Below, in pieces: positions 17,874-25,871 of a DNA stretch of 64,000 bases. The translations under genes and the position numbers were made by a program. Location: NCBI RefSeq assembly GCF_900104695.1, contig NZ_FNSW01000001.1, positions 124,001 to 188,000 of the forward strand, in the 5' to 3' direction. Positions within the stretch are counted from its first letter, which is position 1, and the number at the start of each line of letters is the position of its first letter. The notes beneath the pieces were generated by a model. It was not told the DNA's origin. It was given only the letters and a program-made list of their open reading frames with translations, and made no database searches. Origin of the DNA: Paenibacillus sp. GP183. GTDB taxonomy: Bacteria; Bacillota; Bacilli; Paenibacillales; NBRC-103111.

Positions 17874-18356
17874 ATGTCCAGAAATAATTATTCGATCGGT
17901 ATGATACTGATCGCAGTAGCTGTTGTTTTGCTGCTTGGCAAGCTGGGCGTTTTTCATTTTCTGGGCTTCTTACTGTGGCCGCTCCTTATTCTGGTTCCCG
18001 GTCTGCTTCTGCACTTTCTATTTTTTAATCGTGTGCTTCCCGCCGGTGTTCTCGTTCCGGGAGGGATGCTGATTACGTATTCCCTGATGTTTTTCTTTTG
18101 CAACCTGTTTGGGTGGCATGCGATGGGGTATATATGGCCAGGGTTTATTTTTGGAGTTGCGGTCGGTCTTTATGAGTTCTACATCTTTAATAGGGACAGC
18201 GACAGAAATATCCGAACAGTCTCAATTGTCCTTGCTGTGCTTGCTGCGGCACTGTTTCTGATGATGATCTTGTTTAAAGTTGGTATTTACTTGATCGCGC
18301 TTTTGCTGGTGTTGGCAGGGATTCTGATCATTATGCGTAAACCCAGGGTGTGGTAA
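17874..18356 (+). CDS. Small integral membrane protein, LiaI/DUF5668-like
   Basis: 160 residues, almost wholly hydrophobic, with five or six transmembrane segments (for example LIAVAVVLLLGKLG and LLWPLLILVPGLLLHFLFF) and a short basic tail (MRKPRVW). The first segment, a conserved G-x-L-x-L-x-G pattern followed by a W-P-x-x-x-I/L motif, resembles the toast-rack-associated LiaI/LiaF transmembrane domain. AGGAGG at 17861-17866 decides the ATG at 17874. It is monocistronic between two terminators. The function is unknown. Confidence 0.82.
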   Translation: MSRNNYSIGMILIAVAVVLLLGKLGVFHFLGFLLWPLLILVPGLLLHFLFFNRVLPAGVLVPGGMLITYSLMFFFCNLFGWHAMGYIWPGFIFGVAVGLYEFYIFNRDSDRNIRTVSIVLAVLAAALFLMMILFKVGIYLIALLLVLAGILIIMRKPRVW

Positions 18357-18408
18357 GCGTTTGCAGTGTTAAAAGAATGTTAAAGTTTTTGGAAACCGCT
18401 AAATAACC

Positions 18409-18437
18409 TTGCTATTTGTCTGAATTGAGCATATACT
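18409..18437 (+). promoter_or_regulatory. SigA-type promoter upstream of typA
   Basis: TTGCTA at 18409-18414 and TATACT at 18432-18437 with an exact 17-bp spacer. The predicted first base (~18444) lies immediately before a terminator-like hairpin at 18452-18482. Confidence 0.6.
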
Positions 18438-18451
18438 AAAAATAAATGTCA

Positions 18452-18482
18452 AGCGTCGGCGGCTTATGTCCGGCGCTTTTTT
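18452..18482 (+). terminator. Terminator-like hairpin in the typA leader
   Basis: AGCGTCGG pairs with CCGGCGCT (one T-G pair) around a 10-base loop and is followed by TTTTTT. It may end transcription of the upstream membrane-protein gene, or act on the typA leader, because a promoter lies between that gene and the hairpin. Confidence 0.7.
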
Positions 18483-18524
18483 ATGGACAGAGAAGAAATT
18501 AACGGATGGAAAGGGTTTGAAATC

Positions 18525-20366
18525 ATGCACGCAAGAGACAAAATTCGCAATATTGCCATCATCGCGCACGTTGACCATGGGAAAACGACGCTTGTGGATA
18601 AACTGTTACAACAATCGGGGACTTTCCGTGAAAATGAAGCCATACAAGAAAGAGCCATGGACTCCAATGATTTGGAGAGAGAACGCGGGATTACCATTTT
18701 GGCTAAAAACACAGCCATTAACTATAAGGACTATCTGATCAATATCGTGGATACTCCCGGGCATGCCGACTTTGGCGGCGAAGTGGAGCGGATCATGAAA
18801 ATGGTCGACGGCGTTCTGCTTGTCGTTGACGCCTTTGAAGGAACCATGCCGCAAACGAAATTCGTTCTGCGCAAAGCATTGGAGCAAAACCTGAGCCCGG
18901 TCGTTGTTTTGAACAAAATTGACCGTCCAAATGCACGTCCGACTGAAGTCGTCGACGAAGTGCTGGATCTGTTTATTGAACTCGGTGCAACCGACGAGCA
19001 GCTTGATTTCCATGTAGTGTTTGCTTCCGCACTTCAAGGAACATCCAGTTTGGATCCGGACCATCAAGATGAGAACATGGGCGCCATCTATGAAACCATT
19101 GTTGAGCATATTCCTGCTCCAACGGAAAGTGTGGAAGAGCCGCTGCAATTCCTGGTTACATTGATGGATTACAATGAATATTTGGGCCGTATCGGGGTTG
19201 GACGTGTGAACCGTGGTAAAATTCGTCAGGGCCAATCCGTGGCTGTTATGACACGTGAAGGCGGTATGAAGCAAGCCAGAATTGAGAAGCTGTTTGGTTT
19301 TCAAGGGCTTAAGCGGATCGAGATCGAAGAAGCGGGTGCAGGAGATATTATAGCCATCGCCGGAATCAAGGATATCAACATTGGCGAGACTATTGCAGAT
19401 CCAAATCATCCCGAAGCATTGCCGGTATTGAAGATTGATGAGCCTACTCTGCAGATGACGTTCTCAGTGAACAACAGCCCTTTCGCCGGACGTGAAGGTA
19501 AATGGGTAACTTCCAGGAAGCTGCGCGAGCGTCTGTACAAAGAGCTGGAAACGGACGTTAGTCTTCGCGTTGAAGATACCGATAGTCCGGATGCTTTTAT
19601 CGTGTCAGGCCGCGGTGAATTGCACTTGGGCATCCTGATTGAAAACATGCGCCGCGAAGGATTTGAGATGCAGGTATCCAAGCCAGAAGTGATCATCCGT
19701 ATGGTGGACGGTCAAAAAATGGAGCCCATCGAGCATTTGATCATCGACGTCCCTGAAGAAAACATGGGATCGGTTATGGAGAGCCTTGGAACACGTAAAG
19801 CGGAAATGTTCAATATGATCAACAATGGCAGCGGCAATGTTAGGCTGGAGTTCAAGATTCCGGCAAGAGGCCTTATCGGATACAGAACGAATTTCTTGAC
19901 GCTGACACGCGGTTATGGAATCATGAACCATGCGTTTGACAGCTATGGTCCTTATCAAGGAGCAGGCGTTGGCGGGCGTCATGAGGGTGTACTTATCTCC
20001 AGTGAGACTGGCTCATGTACACTGTATGGGATTCTATCCGTTGAAGATCGCGGGATTATGTTCCTTTACCCGGGTGCAGAAGTTTACGAAGGCATGGTGG
20101 TGGGTGAGCATAATCGCGACAACGACATCATCGTGAACATTTGCAAGGAGAAACAAGTCAATAATATACGTTCCGCGAATAAAGAAGAAACCGTAAAAAT
20201 GAAGACACCTCGCACATACTCATTGGAGGGCGCGCTTGAATATTTGAATGATGATGAATTATGCGAGATTACCCCTAAATCGGTACGTATCCGCAAAAAG
20301 ATTCTTAACAAGAGTGAGCGCGAACGTGCCGAGAAACACCGCAAAACCGCTGAAGCAGGCGTATAA
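18525..20366 (+). CDS. typA: Translational GTPase TypA/BipA
   Basis: 613 residues from ATG 18525 ([20 protein letters not shown]); AAGGG at 18511-18515 supports this over ATG 18483, which sits against the hairpin. G1 is [10 protein letters not shown]3 [15 protein letters not shown]4 NKIDR. EF-G-like domains III and V and the TypA-specific C-terminal domain ([19 protein letters not shown]) follow. It is a ribosome-binding GTPase involved in 50S biogenesis, especially at low temperature. The B. subtilis orthologue is ylaG, also followed by ylaH. Confidence 0.97.
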   Translation: MHARDKIRNIAIIAHVDHGKTTLVDKLLQQSGTFRENEAIQERAMDSNDLERERGITILAKNTAINYKDYLINIVDTPGHADFGGEVERIMKMVDGVLLVVDAFEGTMPQTKFVLRKALEQNLSPVVVLNKIDRPNARPTEVVDEVLDLFIELGATDEQLDFHVVFASALQGTSSLDPDHQDENMGAIYETIVEHIPAPTESVEEPLQFLVTLMDYNEYLGRIGVGRVNRGKIRQGQSVAVMTREGGMKQARIEKLFGFQGLKRIEIEEAGAGDIIAIAGIKDINIGETIADPNHPEALPVLKIDEPTLQMTFSVNNSPFAGREGKWVTSRKLRERLYKELETDVSLRVEDTDSPDAFIVSGRGELHLGILIENMRREGFEMQVSKPEVIIRMVDGQKMEPIEHLIIDVPEENMGSVMESLGTRKAEMFNMINNGSGNVRLEFKIPARGLIGYRTNFLTLTRGYGIMNHAFDSYGPYQGAGVGGRHEGVLISSETGSCTLYGILSVEDRGIMFLYPGAEVYEGMVVGEHNRDNDIIVNICKEKQVNNIRSANKEETVKMKTPRTYSLEGALEYLNDDELCEITPKSVRIRKKILNKSERERAEKHRKTAEAGV

Positions 20367-20374
20367 GCTGTCCA

Positions 20375-20410
20375 AAGGGGAAATGCAGTCAAGCTGCATT
20401 TCCCTTTCCC
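20375..20410 (+). terminator. Hairpin after typA
   Basis: GGGAAATGCAG pairs perfectly with CTGCATTTCCC around a 5-base loop. The following TTTCCCTGT is a poor T-tract, so this may be a weak terminator or an mRNA-stabilising stem. Confidence 0.55.
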
Positions 20411-20462
20411 TGTATTCAGGGCAAAGCCCTTAGATTAGAATCTTTGGAGGTGAAGCTGTTTC

Positions 20463-20738
20463 ATGATGAACGAATGGTTTTACAATCATATGATTCTTAC
20501 ATATATCTTGATCTTCATTCTCCTCTCCTTTGTTTATAACAGAGTATTTCGTACTCGAAAGCTTCCTGTTCTGAAAGCGCTCATTATTTATCTGCTGATA
20601 GGTATTGGTGCCATTCTGCTGTTGTTTTTCCAATTAGTAGGCTTGCCGATTATATTGTGCCTATGTGCCGCAATATTGATGATGCTGATACTGAGGATTC
20701 GTTATTTCATTGAAAAACGAAGCGGGCGCAGGTCCTGA
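20463..20738 (+). CDS. ylaH: YlaH-like membrane protein
   Basis: 91 residues with two or three transmembrane segments (MILTYILIFILLSFVYNRVF, then ALIIYLLIGIGAILLLFFQ and a third) and a basic tail (KRSGRRS). Sequence layout and location right after typA match the YlaH family of Bacillus. GGAGGTGA at 20447-20454 is the ribosome binding site. The function is unknown. Confidence 0.85.
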   Translation: MMNEWFYNHMILTYILIFILLSFVYNRVFRTRKLPVLKALIIYLLIGIGAILLLFFQLVGLPIILCLCAAILMMLILRIRYFIEKRSGRRS

Positions 20739-20752
20739 CGGAGGCGAATGAG

Positions 20753-21187
20753 ATGTCACGTTATTGGATGACACCGATTCTAAATAGGCTTCCTTTAAAG
20801 CTGGGTGCTGATCGAATAAGCTGTGGGGCGACAGCTGAACTCGATACTTTTCGGGCAAAGCTTCATCTTTTGCATCCATGGCTGCTCCCTATGTTTAAGA
20901 CCAGTTTATTGCTGAGCGAGGATGATGAAGCTTGTGGATCGATGACAACGGAGATCGAGTGGAGCCATGCGCAAGAGCTTGTATTCGACGGTGAGCCGTT
21001 TCATTTATCGCATTGTGCAGAGGCATTCTTTGACCGATTGCTCGGTGCCGAGCAGGTATATTCTCTATTAAATTTTGAAGTTGAAAGGCATGATTGGACC
21101 CCGATTCAAGTGAATTGGTTGGAGCATATGTCTAACTGGCTCCGCAAAGGCCAGGAGGTCATCTTACTAAGAGAGGACGGCGTGTAG
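20753..21187 (+). CDS. Uncharacterised soluble protein (144 aa)
   Basis: I do not recognise a family. The product is soluble, with a leucine/tryptophan-rich composition, no signal peptide, no cysteine motif beyond scattered residues, and an acidic C-terminal half (EVILLREDGV). GACGGAGG lies 7-10 bases upstream of the ATG. It is 14 bases after ylaH and 1 base before the next small gene, so these three are probably one transcript. Codon use looks like the neighbours. Confidence 0.78.
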   Translation: MSRYWMTPILNRLPLKLGADRISCGATAELDTFRAKLHLLHPWLLPMFKTSLLLSEDDEACGSMTTEIEWSHAQELVFDGEPFHLSHCAEAFFDRLLGAEQVYSLLNFEVERHDWTPIQVNWLEHMSNWLRKGQEVILLREDGV

Positions 21188-21188
21188 A

Positions 21189-21467
21189 ATGACTTTGCAG
21201 GATGCGCTTTTCAATTGGGTCCAAATGGCTATTGTTGCAGACGCTAGACCGGATGATCAAGCAGCAAGGGATACGAGAGATTTTTTTGAGCAGATTCTTC
21301 GGGAGGATCACGGATTGACCACTTTTCATATCGAACAAAAAGACGAGACCATGCTTTATATCAGATATGAGCTTGAGGGAAAGAGCAAGAAGCAAATGTT
21401 CGATCGGGAGTCCTCGGAAAAACTGCTGGATGATATTCTTTCCAATCCGAAATATAACGAGCAATAG
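21189..21467 (+). CDS. Uncharacterised small soluble protein (92 aa)
   Basis: Unrecognised. Helical N-terminus (LQDALFNWVQMAIVADARPD), a middle strand-rich part (MLYIRYELEGKSKKQMFDR) and an acidic helical end. It starts 1 base after the previous stop codon, with GAGAGGACGG inside that gene as ribosome binding site, so translation is likely coupled. The pair with the 144-residue protein suggests a shared role that I cannot name. Confidence 0.78.
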   Translation: MTLQDALFNWVQMAIVADARPDDQAARDTRDFFEQILREDHGLTTFHIEQKDETMLYIRYELEGKSKKQMFDRESSEKLLDDILSNPKYNEQ

Positions 21468-21569
21468 AGGATATAACTGGATACAATTGCGATGGATTAA
21501 CCGCTATTTCATATGATATACTGAAAGAGGAAGATAATTTCATACAACCTTGTAGGAGGTGCAAACGTC

Positions 21570-22022
21570 ATGGCTGAACTCGTTACGGCATTATCAGAGC
21601 CGTTGTTCTCAGTCCTGCAAAGAGAGAAGTTCTTACTTCTGAGCACCATTGATCATGAATCGGGTGTACCTAGTGTTCATGCGATCTCTTGGGTTTACGC
21701 CAAGGATCCCGGAACGATTCGCTTCGCAATCGACCAACGCTCGCGAATTTTAACCAACCTTACCAACAACCCTTCAGCTACACTGAGCTTTATTGGAGCC
21801 GGTTCGGTCTACGCCATTTATGGCTCTGCCCGAGTTGTTTCTCAAACTCTGGAAGGGGTGCCTCTTAAATTGACTTGTATCGATGTAGACATTCAATCAG
21901 TGCGAGACGCCATGTTTTACGGATCCCGAATAGTAACTGAGCCTGAATATGAGAAAACGTATGACAAACGTGCGGCCGACAAACTCGACGGACAAGTTTT
22001 CGAGGCCATGAAAAAAGCCTAA
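21570..22022 (+). CDS. Pyridoxamine 5'-phosphate oxidase family protein
   Basis: 150 residues with a split-barrel flavin-binding fold: EKFLLLSTIDHESGVPSVHA, then the TIRFAIDQRSRILTNLTNNP segment typical of this superfamily. The canonical PLP-forming residues are not obvious, so it is a general flavin or heme-type split-barrel protein rather than PdxH. TAGGAGGTG precedes the ATG. B. subtilis carries ylaL-type genes in the same neighbourhood. A terminator overlaps its stop codon, separating it from the convergent lipoprotein gene. Confidence 0.85.
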   Translation: MAELVTALSEPLFSVLQREKFLLLSTIDHESGVPSVHAISWVYAKDPGTIRFAIDQRSRILTNLTNNPSATLSFIGAGSVYAIYGSARVVSQTLEGVPLKLTCIDVDIQSVRDAMFYGSRIVTEPEYEKTYDKRAADKLDGQVFEAMKKA

Positions 22023-22048
22023 CAGCCTGTTGCTGTTAAGGCTTTCTT
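22016..22048 (+). terminator. Intrinsic terminator at the end of the flavin-fold gene
   Basis: AGCCTAACAG pairs with CTGTTAAGGCT (one bulged A) around CCTGTTG, followed by TTCTTTGG. The left arm includes the stop codon of the preceding gene. Confidence 0.65.
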
Positions 22049-22101
22049 TGGTTGATAAGAATTTCTAAACTTATCTTGCTTCGCAACGTCTCAAAGAGTG
22101 C

Positions 22102-22653
22102 TTACAGTCTAGGCCTGCCCGCTTTATTGGCATCCGTAGATCCCGGAGGAGTTGATGGCTGAGTGCCAACATCTCGCGGCAGCTGAGGCATGGTGCGCCC
22201 GATAATATCAGCCATCTGGTCGGCAAAGCCGGCGATAGGTCGGCCGTTACGAACCTGGCTCCTGATTTCAATAAGCCTTTGATCCAAATCCATATCGGCG
22301 GTCACAATGGCATTAGCGCCGTATGGATCCTTACGCAGAGTCTCGGCCACCGCGTATTTTACGGTCCCAACTCTTGAGCGATCAAGCTCGGGACGAACAT
22401 TGATTCCCACTACAGCCGTATTGCCAAAAACAACGCAATGCGCGCTTTGTACCAAGGGAATACTTGTAGCCAGTTTTTCCAGATGGTCCGCCACAGCCCG
22501 AGGATCATTGATTTGCGGCTTGGGTGGAGCCGCTTGCTGAGCTTTGATTCCGCTCTGAGTAGAGCTTGGAGAGGAGGCAGCTCCTTGTTTCGGCGCTTGA
22601 CTGCAACCGATGAGTAATGACAGGATTAACAGCATCAAGCCAAATATTTTCAC
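22102..22653 (-). CDS. ylaJ: YhcN/YlaJ family sporulation lipoprotein
   Basis: 183 residues. The signal peptide ends in the lipobox LLIGC (C17). After a Ser/Pro/Gln-rich linker comes the YhcN/YlaJ domain: DPRAVADHLEKLATSIPLV, then AVVGINVRPELDRS and KYAVAETLRKDPYGANAIV. Family members are spore membrane lipoproteins. The start is GTG 22653, with AAAGGAA at the correct distance on the minus strand. It is divergent from the PhoH-family gene ylaK, as expected for this neighbourhood. Confidence 0.87.
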   Translation of the reverse strand: MKIFGLMLLILSLLIGCSQAPKQGAASSPSSTQSGIKAQQAAPPKPQINDPRAVADHLEKLATSIPLVQSAHCVVFGNTAVVGINVRPELDRSRVGTVKYAVAETLRKDPYGANAIVTADMDLDQRLIEIRSQVRNGRPIAGFADQMADIIGRTMPQLPRDVGTQPSTPPGSTDANKAGRPRL

Positions 22654-22760
22654 AATGATTCGTTCCTTTCTAATGTCTAACGGTTACCCATAGTTTATCC
22701 AAGCAGTTAAAGTTTATGTATCGCCGAATTTCCTAACACCAACCCTGGGAGGGAACTGCT

Positions 22761-24092
22761 ATGAAGAAAAAATATGTGCTGGATACGAATGTCCTGCTTC
22801 AAGACCCCAATGCGCTGTTCTCTTTCGAAGATAATGAAGTGGTGATTCCGGCAGTGGTGTTAGAAGAGATTGACTCCAAGAAGCGTAATGCGGATGAATT
22901 GGGACGAAATGCAAGACAGGTATCAAGGCTTCTGGACGGTCTTCGGACCAAAGGGAATTTATCGAATGGGATTCAGCTGGAAACCGGTGGCTCCATCAAA
23001 GTGGAGTTGAACCATAAAAGCTTTTCGAAGCTTCAGGAAGCATTTGCTGAAATTACTAACGATAACCGAATCCTTGCTGTGGCTTTAAACTACCATCTTG
23101 AAGAGCAGGGTACAGCTGAACCCAGACCGGTTATTATAGTCAGTAAGGATACTCTGGTTCGTATAAAAGCCGATGTGCTCGGTCTGACGGCTCAGGATTA
23201 TTTAACGGACCGGATTGTAACCCAATCGGATATGTACAACGGCTGCTTGACGCTCCATGTTCATCCTTCCGTGATCGATGAGTTTTATTCCTATCGTTTT
23301 TTGAGTGTTAGCACGCTGAATTTGAACTATGCGCTGAATCCGCATGAATTTGTGATTTTGAAGGATGAGCTGGGCTCTTCGAAATCGGCGCTTTTGAAAG
23401 TAAACGCAGAAGCCAAGAAGCTGGAGCCCTTGTTCATCAGCAATGAGCCCATTTGGGGAATTGCAGCGCGCAATGCCCAACAAAGAATGGCACTGGAGCT
23501 GCTGCTGAATGACGATATTCCGCTTGTTACGCTGACAGGCAAGGCGGGTACGGGCAAAACGCTGCTAACCTTGGCAGCAGGGCTGATGAAGATCGAGGAT
23601 GAACATAAGTACAAGAAGCTGTTGATTGCACGTCCGGTTGTGCCAATGGGCAAAGACATCGGCTACCTGCCGGGGGAAAAGGAAGAGAAGCTTCGTCCCT
23701 GGATGCAGCCGATTTATGATAACCTTGAGTTCCTGTTCGATACGAAAAAAGCGGGGGATATCGATAAAATACTGGCCGGTCTCGGCAGTATACAGGTAGA
23801 AGCGCTCACCTATATTCGCGGACGTTCCATTCCCGGTCAGTTTATCATTATCGATGAAGCGCAAAATCTATCCAAGCATGAAGTAAAAACTATTGTTTCC
23901 CGTGTAGGAGAAGGAAGCAAGATAGTTCTTCTCGGTGATCCGGAGCAAATTGACCATCCTTATCTGGATGCTTCCAGCAATGGATTGACCTACGTGGTAG
24001 AAAGGTTTAAGCAGGAAAGTGTAAGTGGGCATATCACATTGGAACGTGGTGAGCGTTCACATCTTGCTCAGCTGGCAGCTGATTTACTCTAA
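22761..24092 (+). CDS. ylaK: PIN-PhoH family ATPase (YlaK-like)
   Basis: 443 residues. The N-terminal PIN nuclease domain has acidic residues D8 (KKYVLDTNVLLQD), E35/E36 and D101. The C-terminal PhoH ATPase domain has Walker A GKAGTGKT (260-267) and Walker B-like FIIIDEAQN, plus the LLGDPEQIDHPYLD motif. The architecture suggests an RNA helicase/nuclease, like mycobacterial PhoH2 proteins; the in vivo role in Bacillus is not established. GGGAGGG precedes the ATG. Confidence 0.93.
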   Translation: MKKKYVLDTNVLLQDPNALFSFEDNEVVIPAVVLEEIDSKKRNADELGRNARQVSRLLDGLRTKGNLSNGIQLETGGSIKVELNHKSFSKLQEAFAEITNDNRILAVALNYHLEEQGTAEPRPVIIVSKDTLVRIKADVLGLTAQDYLTDRIVTQSDMYNGCLTLHVHPSVIDEFYSYRFLSVSTLNLNYALNPHEFVILKDELGSSKSALLKVNAEAKKLEPLFISNEPIWGIAARNAQQRMALELLLNDDIPLVTLTGKAGTGKTLLTLAAGLMKIEDEHKYKKLLIARPVVPMGKDIGYLPGEKEEKLRPWMQPIYDNLEFLFDTKKAGDIDKILAGLGSIQVEALTYIRGRSIPGQFIIIDEAQNLSKHEVKTIVSRVGEGSKIVLLGDPEQIDHPYLDASSNGLTYVVERFKQESVSGHITLERGERSHLAQLAADLL

Positions 24093-24111
24093 TAGATCAA
24101 ACTCCAACTAA

Positions 24112-24162
24112 AAGACCCCATGCCATTGCTTGTCTTATAGAGACAGCACGGCATGGGGTCTT
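24112..24162. terminator. Bidirectional terminator between convergent genes
   Basis: AAGACCCCATGCC at 24112-24124 pairs perfectly with GGCATGGGGTCTT at 24150-24162; an inner pair TGTCT/AGACA shortens the loop. It separates ylaK (+) from the 161-residue gene (-). The T-tracts are short on both sides. Confidence 0.75.
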
Positions 24163-24170
24163 AGCGATTT

Positions 24171-24656
24171 TTACAAGATGGATACTTGACAATGATAAGC
24201 TTTGGCGATTCCGTGAACGAGCTCTTCGAGTTGATTATCCACCATATAAACGGGCTTTCCGTGCTCGGTGAATTGTGCGATTAGATGCTCATCCAACTGC
24301 TCTAAGACTTGCTCACGTTCTGAACCCGGTTCCTCCGAGAGAAGATGAAAGGAGCAAATCAGCTTACCGTATAAATATGTATGATCCGCTCGACTGATAA
24401 ATCCATAGTCGCTGAATGCGCCTGACAGCACTGCATCCTCAGGGAGCAGCAGAAGCTCAATGGGTTCCGTTGGAATCTTATAACGCTTCATGACCTCGAG
24501 AACGGATTCTCGTTCTTCCTCTGTACTTACAATAAACATCTCCTTATCCCGGTCGAAAATCATCACCTTGTCGGCAAGCGCCTTAATGATCTGGGCGTAA
24601 AATCCAGGGAGCTTACCGTCCGGCAAATCCATGAGCAATGCTAATTTGGTTTCCAT
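24171..24656 (-). CDS. Uncharacterised soluble protein (161 aa)
   Basis: I do not recognise a family. METKLALLMDLPDGKLPGFY at the N-terminus, an acidic middle (EEERESVLEVMKRYKIPTEP) and alternating strand-helix pattern suggest a small alpha/beta domain. There is no signal peptide or cysteine motif. AGAGAGGAA lies upstream of the ATG on the minus strand. It is 42 bases downstream of the secreted coiled-coil gene on the same strand and may be its operon partner. Confidence 0.75.
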   Translation of the reverse strand: METKLALLMDLPDGKLPGFYAQIIKALADKVMIFDRDKEMFIVSTEEERESVLEVMKRYKIPTEPIELLLLPEDAVLSGAFSDYGFISRADHTYLYGKLICSFHLLSEEPGSEREQVLEQLDEHLIAQFTEHGKPVYMVDNQLEELVHGIAKAYHCQVSIL

Positions 24657-24698
24657 GTGACGATTCCTCTCTTTATCTGAAAGTAGTTGTCAATGAGA

Positions 24699-25772
24699 TT
24701 AGAATTTTAGTCTGATAACCAGCTTGCCTTCTTGATTTACCACTTCAGTAACCTCAACTTTTGCTGATTTTTTCGGGAAGAAGCCCAGCCCAAACTCCGC
24801 CTGCAAGGAGGCAATGGTCGTATCCGGCAGCTGGAAGCCATTGAATACGAGCTGGTCTACGGTAAACCGAACTTCATTCATGTCCTGGCCTGGAATCAGC
24901 AAGAAATTCCCCTTGATTTGGATATCGGCGTCATCCTTCTTGCCCGATACCAACACCTTGCCTTCAGTGAAACGGAAAGCCAATTGGTTAAAAAGTTCAT
25001 TCTTGCTTTGCAGGAAGCTGTTCAAGTTTTGGTCCGTTAAAGTGAATACAGCGCCTTTTGTGCCTTCGAAGACCAGGTTTTTGCCGGCATCCTTTGTAAA
25101 CAGCTCAGGCAGGTCCACAAAGGCGATGGAAAGTTTTTCGAAAAATTGTCTGAACAAAGGCAGGCCTTTTTGCTTCCATTCATCGTTCAAAATCTTGATT
25201 TGAGCCTCCACCACTTTTCCTTGGACGCTTACAGCCAATTGTTTATCCAGCTCAGCTTGCAGATCGACAAGCCGGACACGCTGTTTTAAATAATTATCCT
25301 TTGTTTTCTGCAATTCTATACGAGAGGCTTCAAGCTGAGTCTTCAGCTTTTGAAGCTGCGTGTAGGATGCTGTGAATGTTTTTAACGCACGGTTGTCATT
25401 TTGAACGATCATATTCAAGTATTCGAAGGTATGTAAGGCGTCAGTAAAAGATCTTACGGTAAATAAAAGCAGCCAGATGTTATCGCGGTCACCGCTGTAG
25501 TATGCTCTTAGAACCCGTCCGGCATGTTTTCTGGATGCTTGTACATTTTTGTCCTGCTTCACCATATCGATTCCGGTAGTTTGTATTTGATCGGATATTT
25601 TCTTATCCTGTTCATTCAGCCTTTCGATTTCTCGGTCGATTTCATAAATCGTCAAGCCTTTTTGTAGAAGATCCTGCGCTTCCTTGGTATCATTCGAATT
25701 CTCTGCATGGGCTGGAGAAGCGGAAAGCAGCAGCAAAAAAGCCAGTAAAACACGAACGGTTTTCATTTTCAT
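24699..25772 (-). CDS. Secreted coiled-coil protein with PcsB/CwlO-like N-terminal domain
   Basis: 357 residues. The signal peptide is VRVLLAFLLLLSASPAHAE (cleavage after AHA, ~residue 23). Residues ~30-190 are a coiled coil containing GRVLRAYYSGDRDNIWLLL and FTDALHTFEYLNMIV, which resemble the N-terminal domain of PcsB and CwlO, the hydrolase partners of FtsEX. No NlpC/P60 or CHAP domain follows; residues ~215-357 form a strand-rich domain with no catalytic motif. It may be a regulator or adaptor of cell-wall hydrolases; this is inference. Confidence 0.82.
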   Translation of the reverse strand: MKMKTVRVLLAFLLLLSASPAHAENSNDTKEAQDLLQKGLTIYEIDREIERLNEQDKKISDQIQTTGIDMVKQDKNVQASRKHAGRVLRAYYSGDRDNIWLLLFTVRSFTDALHTFEYLNMIVQNDNRALKTFTASYTQLQKLKTQLEASRIELQKTKDNYLKQRVRLVDLQAELDKQLAVSVQGKVVEAQIKILNDEWKQKGLPLFRQFFEKLSIAFVDLPELFTKDAGKNLVFEGTKGAVFTLTDQNLNSFLQSKNELFNQLAFRFTEGKVLVSGKKDDADIQIKGNFLLIPGQDMNEVRFTVDQLVFNGFQLPDTTIASLQAEFGLGFFPKKSAKVEVTEVVNQEGKLVIRLKF

Positions 25773-25823
25773 TCCTGACCTCTCCCCCTACAAACAGATT
25801 ACCATAATTCTATGATTAAATGC

Positions 25824-25856
25824 ATAAAAAATACTTATCCCAAGAGCAGGATAAGC
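25824..25856 (-). terminator. Intrinsic terminator of the lipoprotein gene (minus strand)
   Basis: On the minus strand CTTATCC pairs with GGATAAG around TGCTCTTG, and TATTTTTTATG follows. It lies between the lipoprotein gene and the coiled-coil gene and makes them separate units, or attenuates read-through. Confidence 0.68.
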
Positions 25857-25871
25857 ATGAGATCAAGCTGA

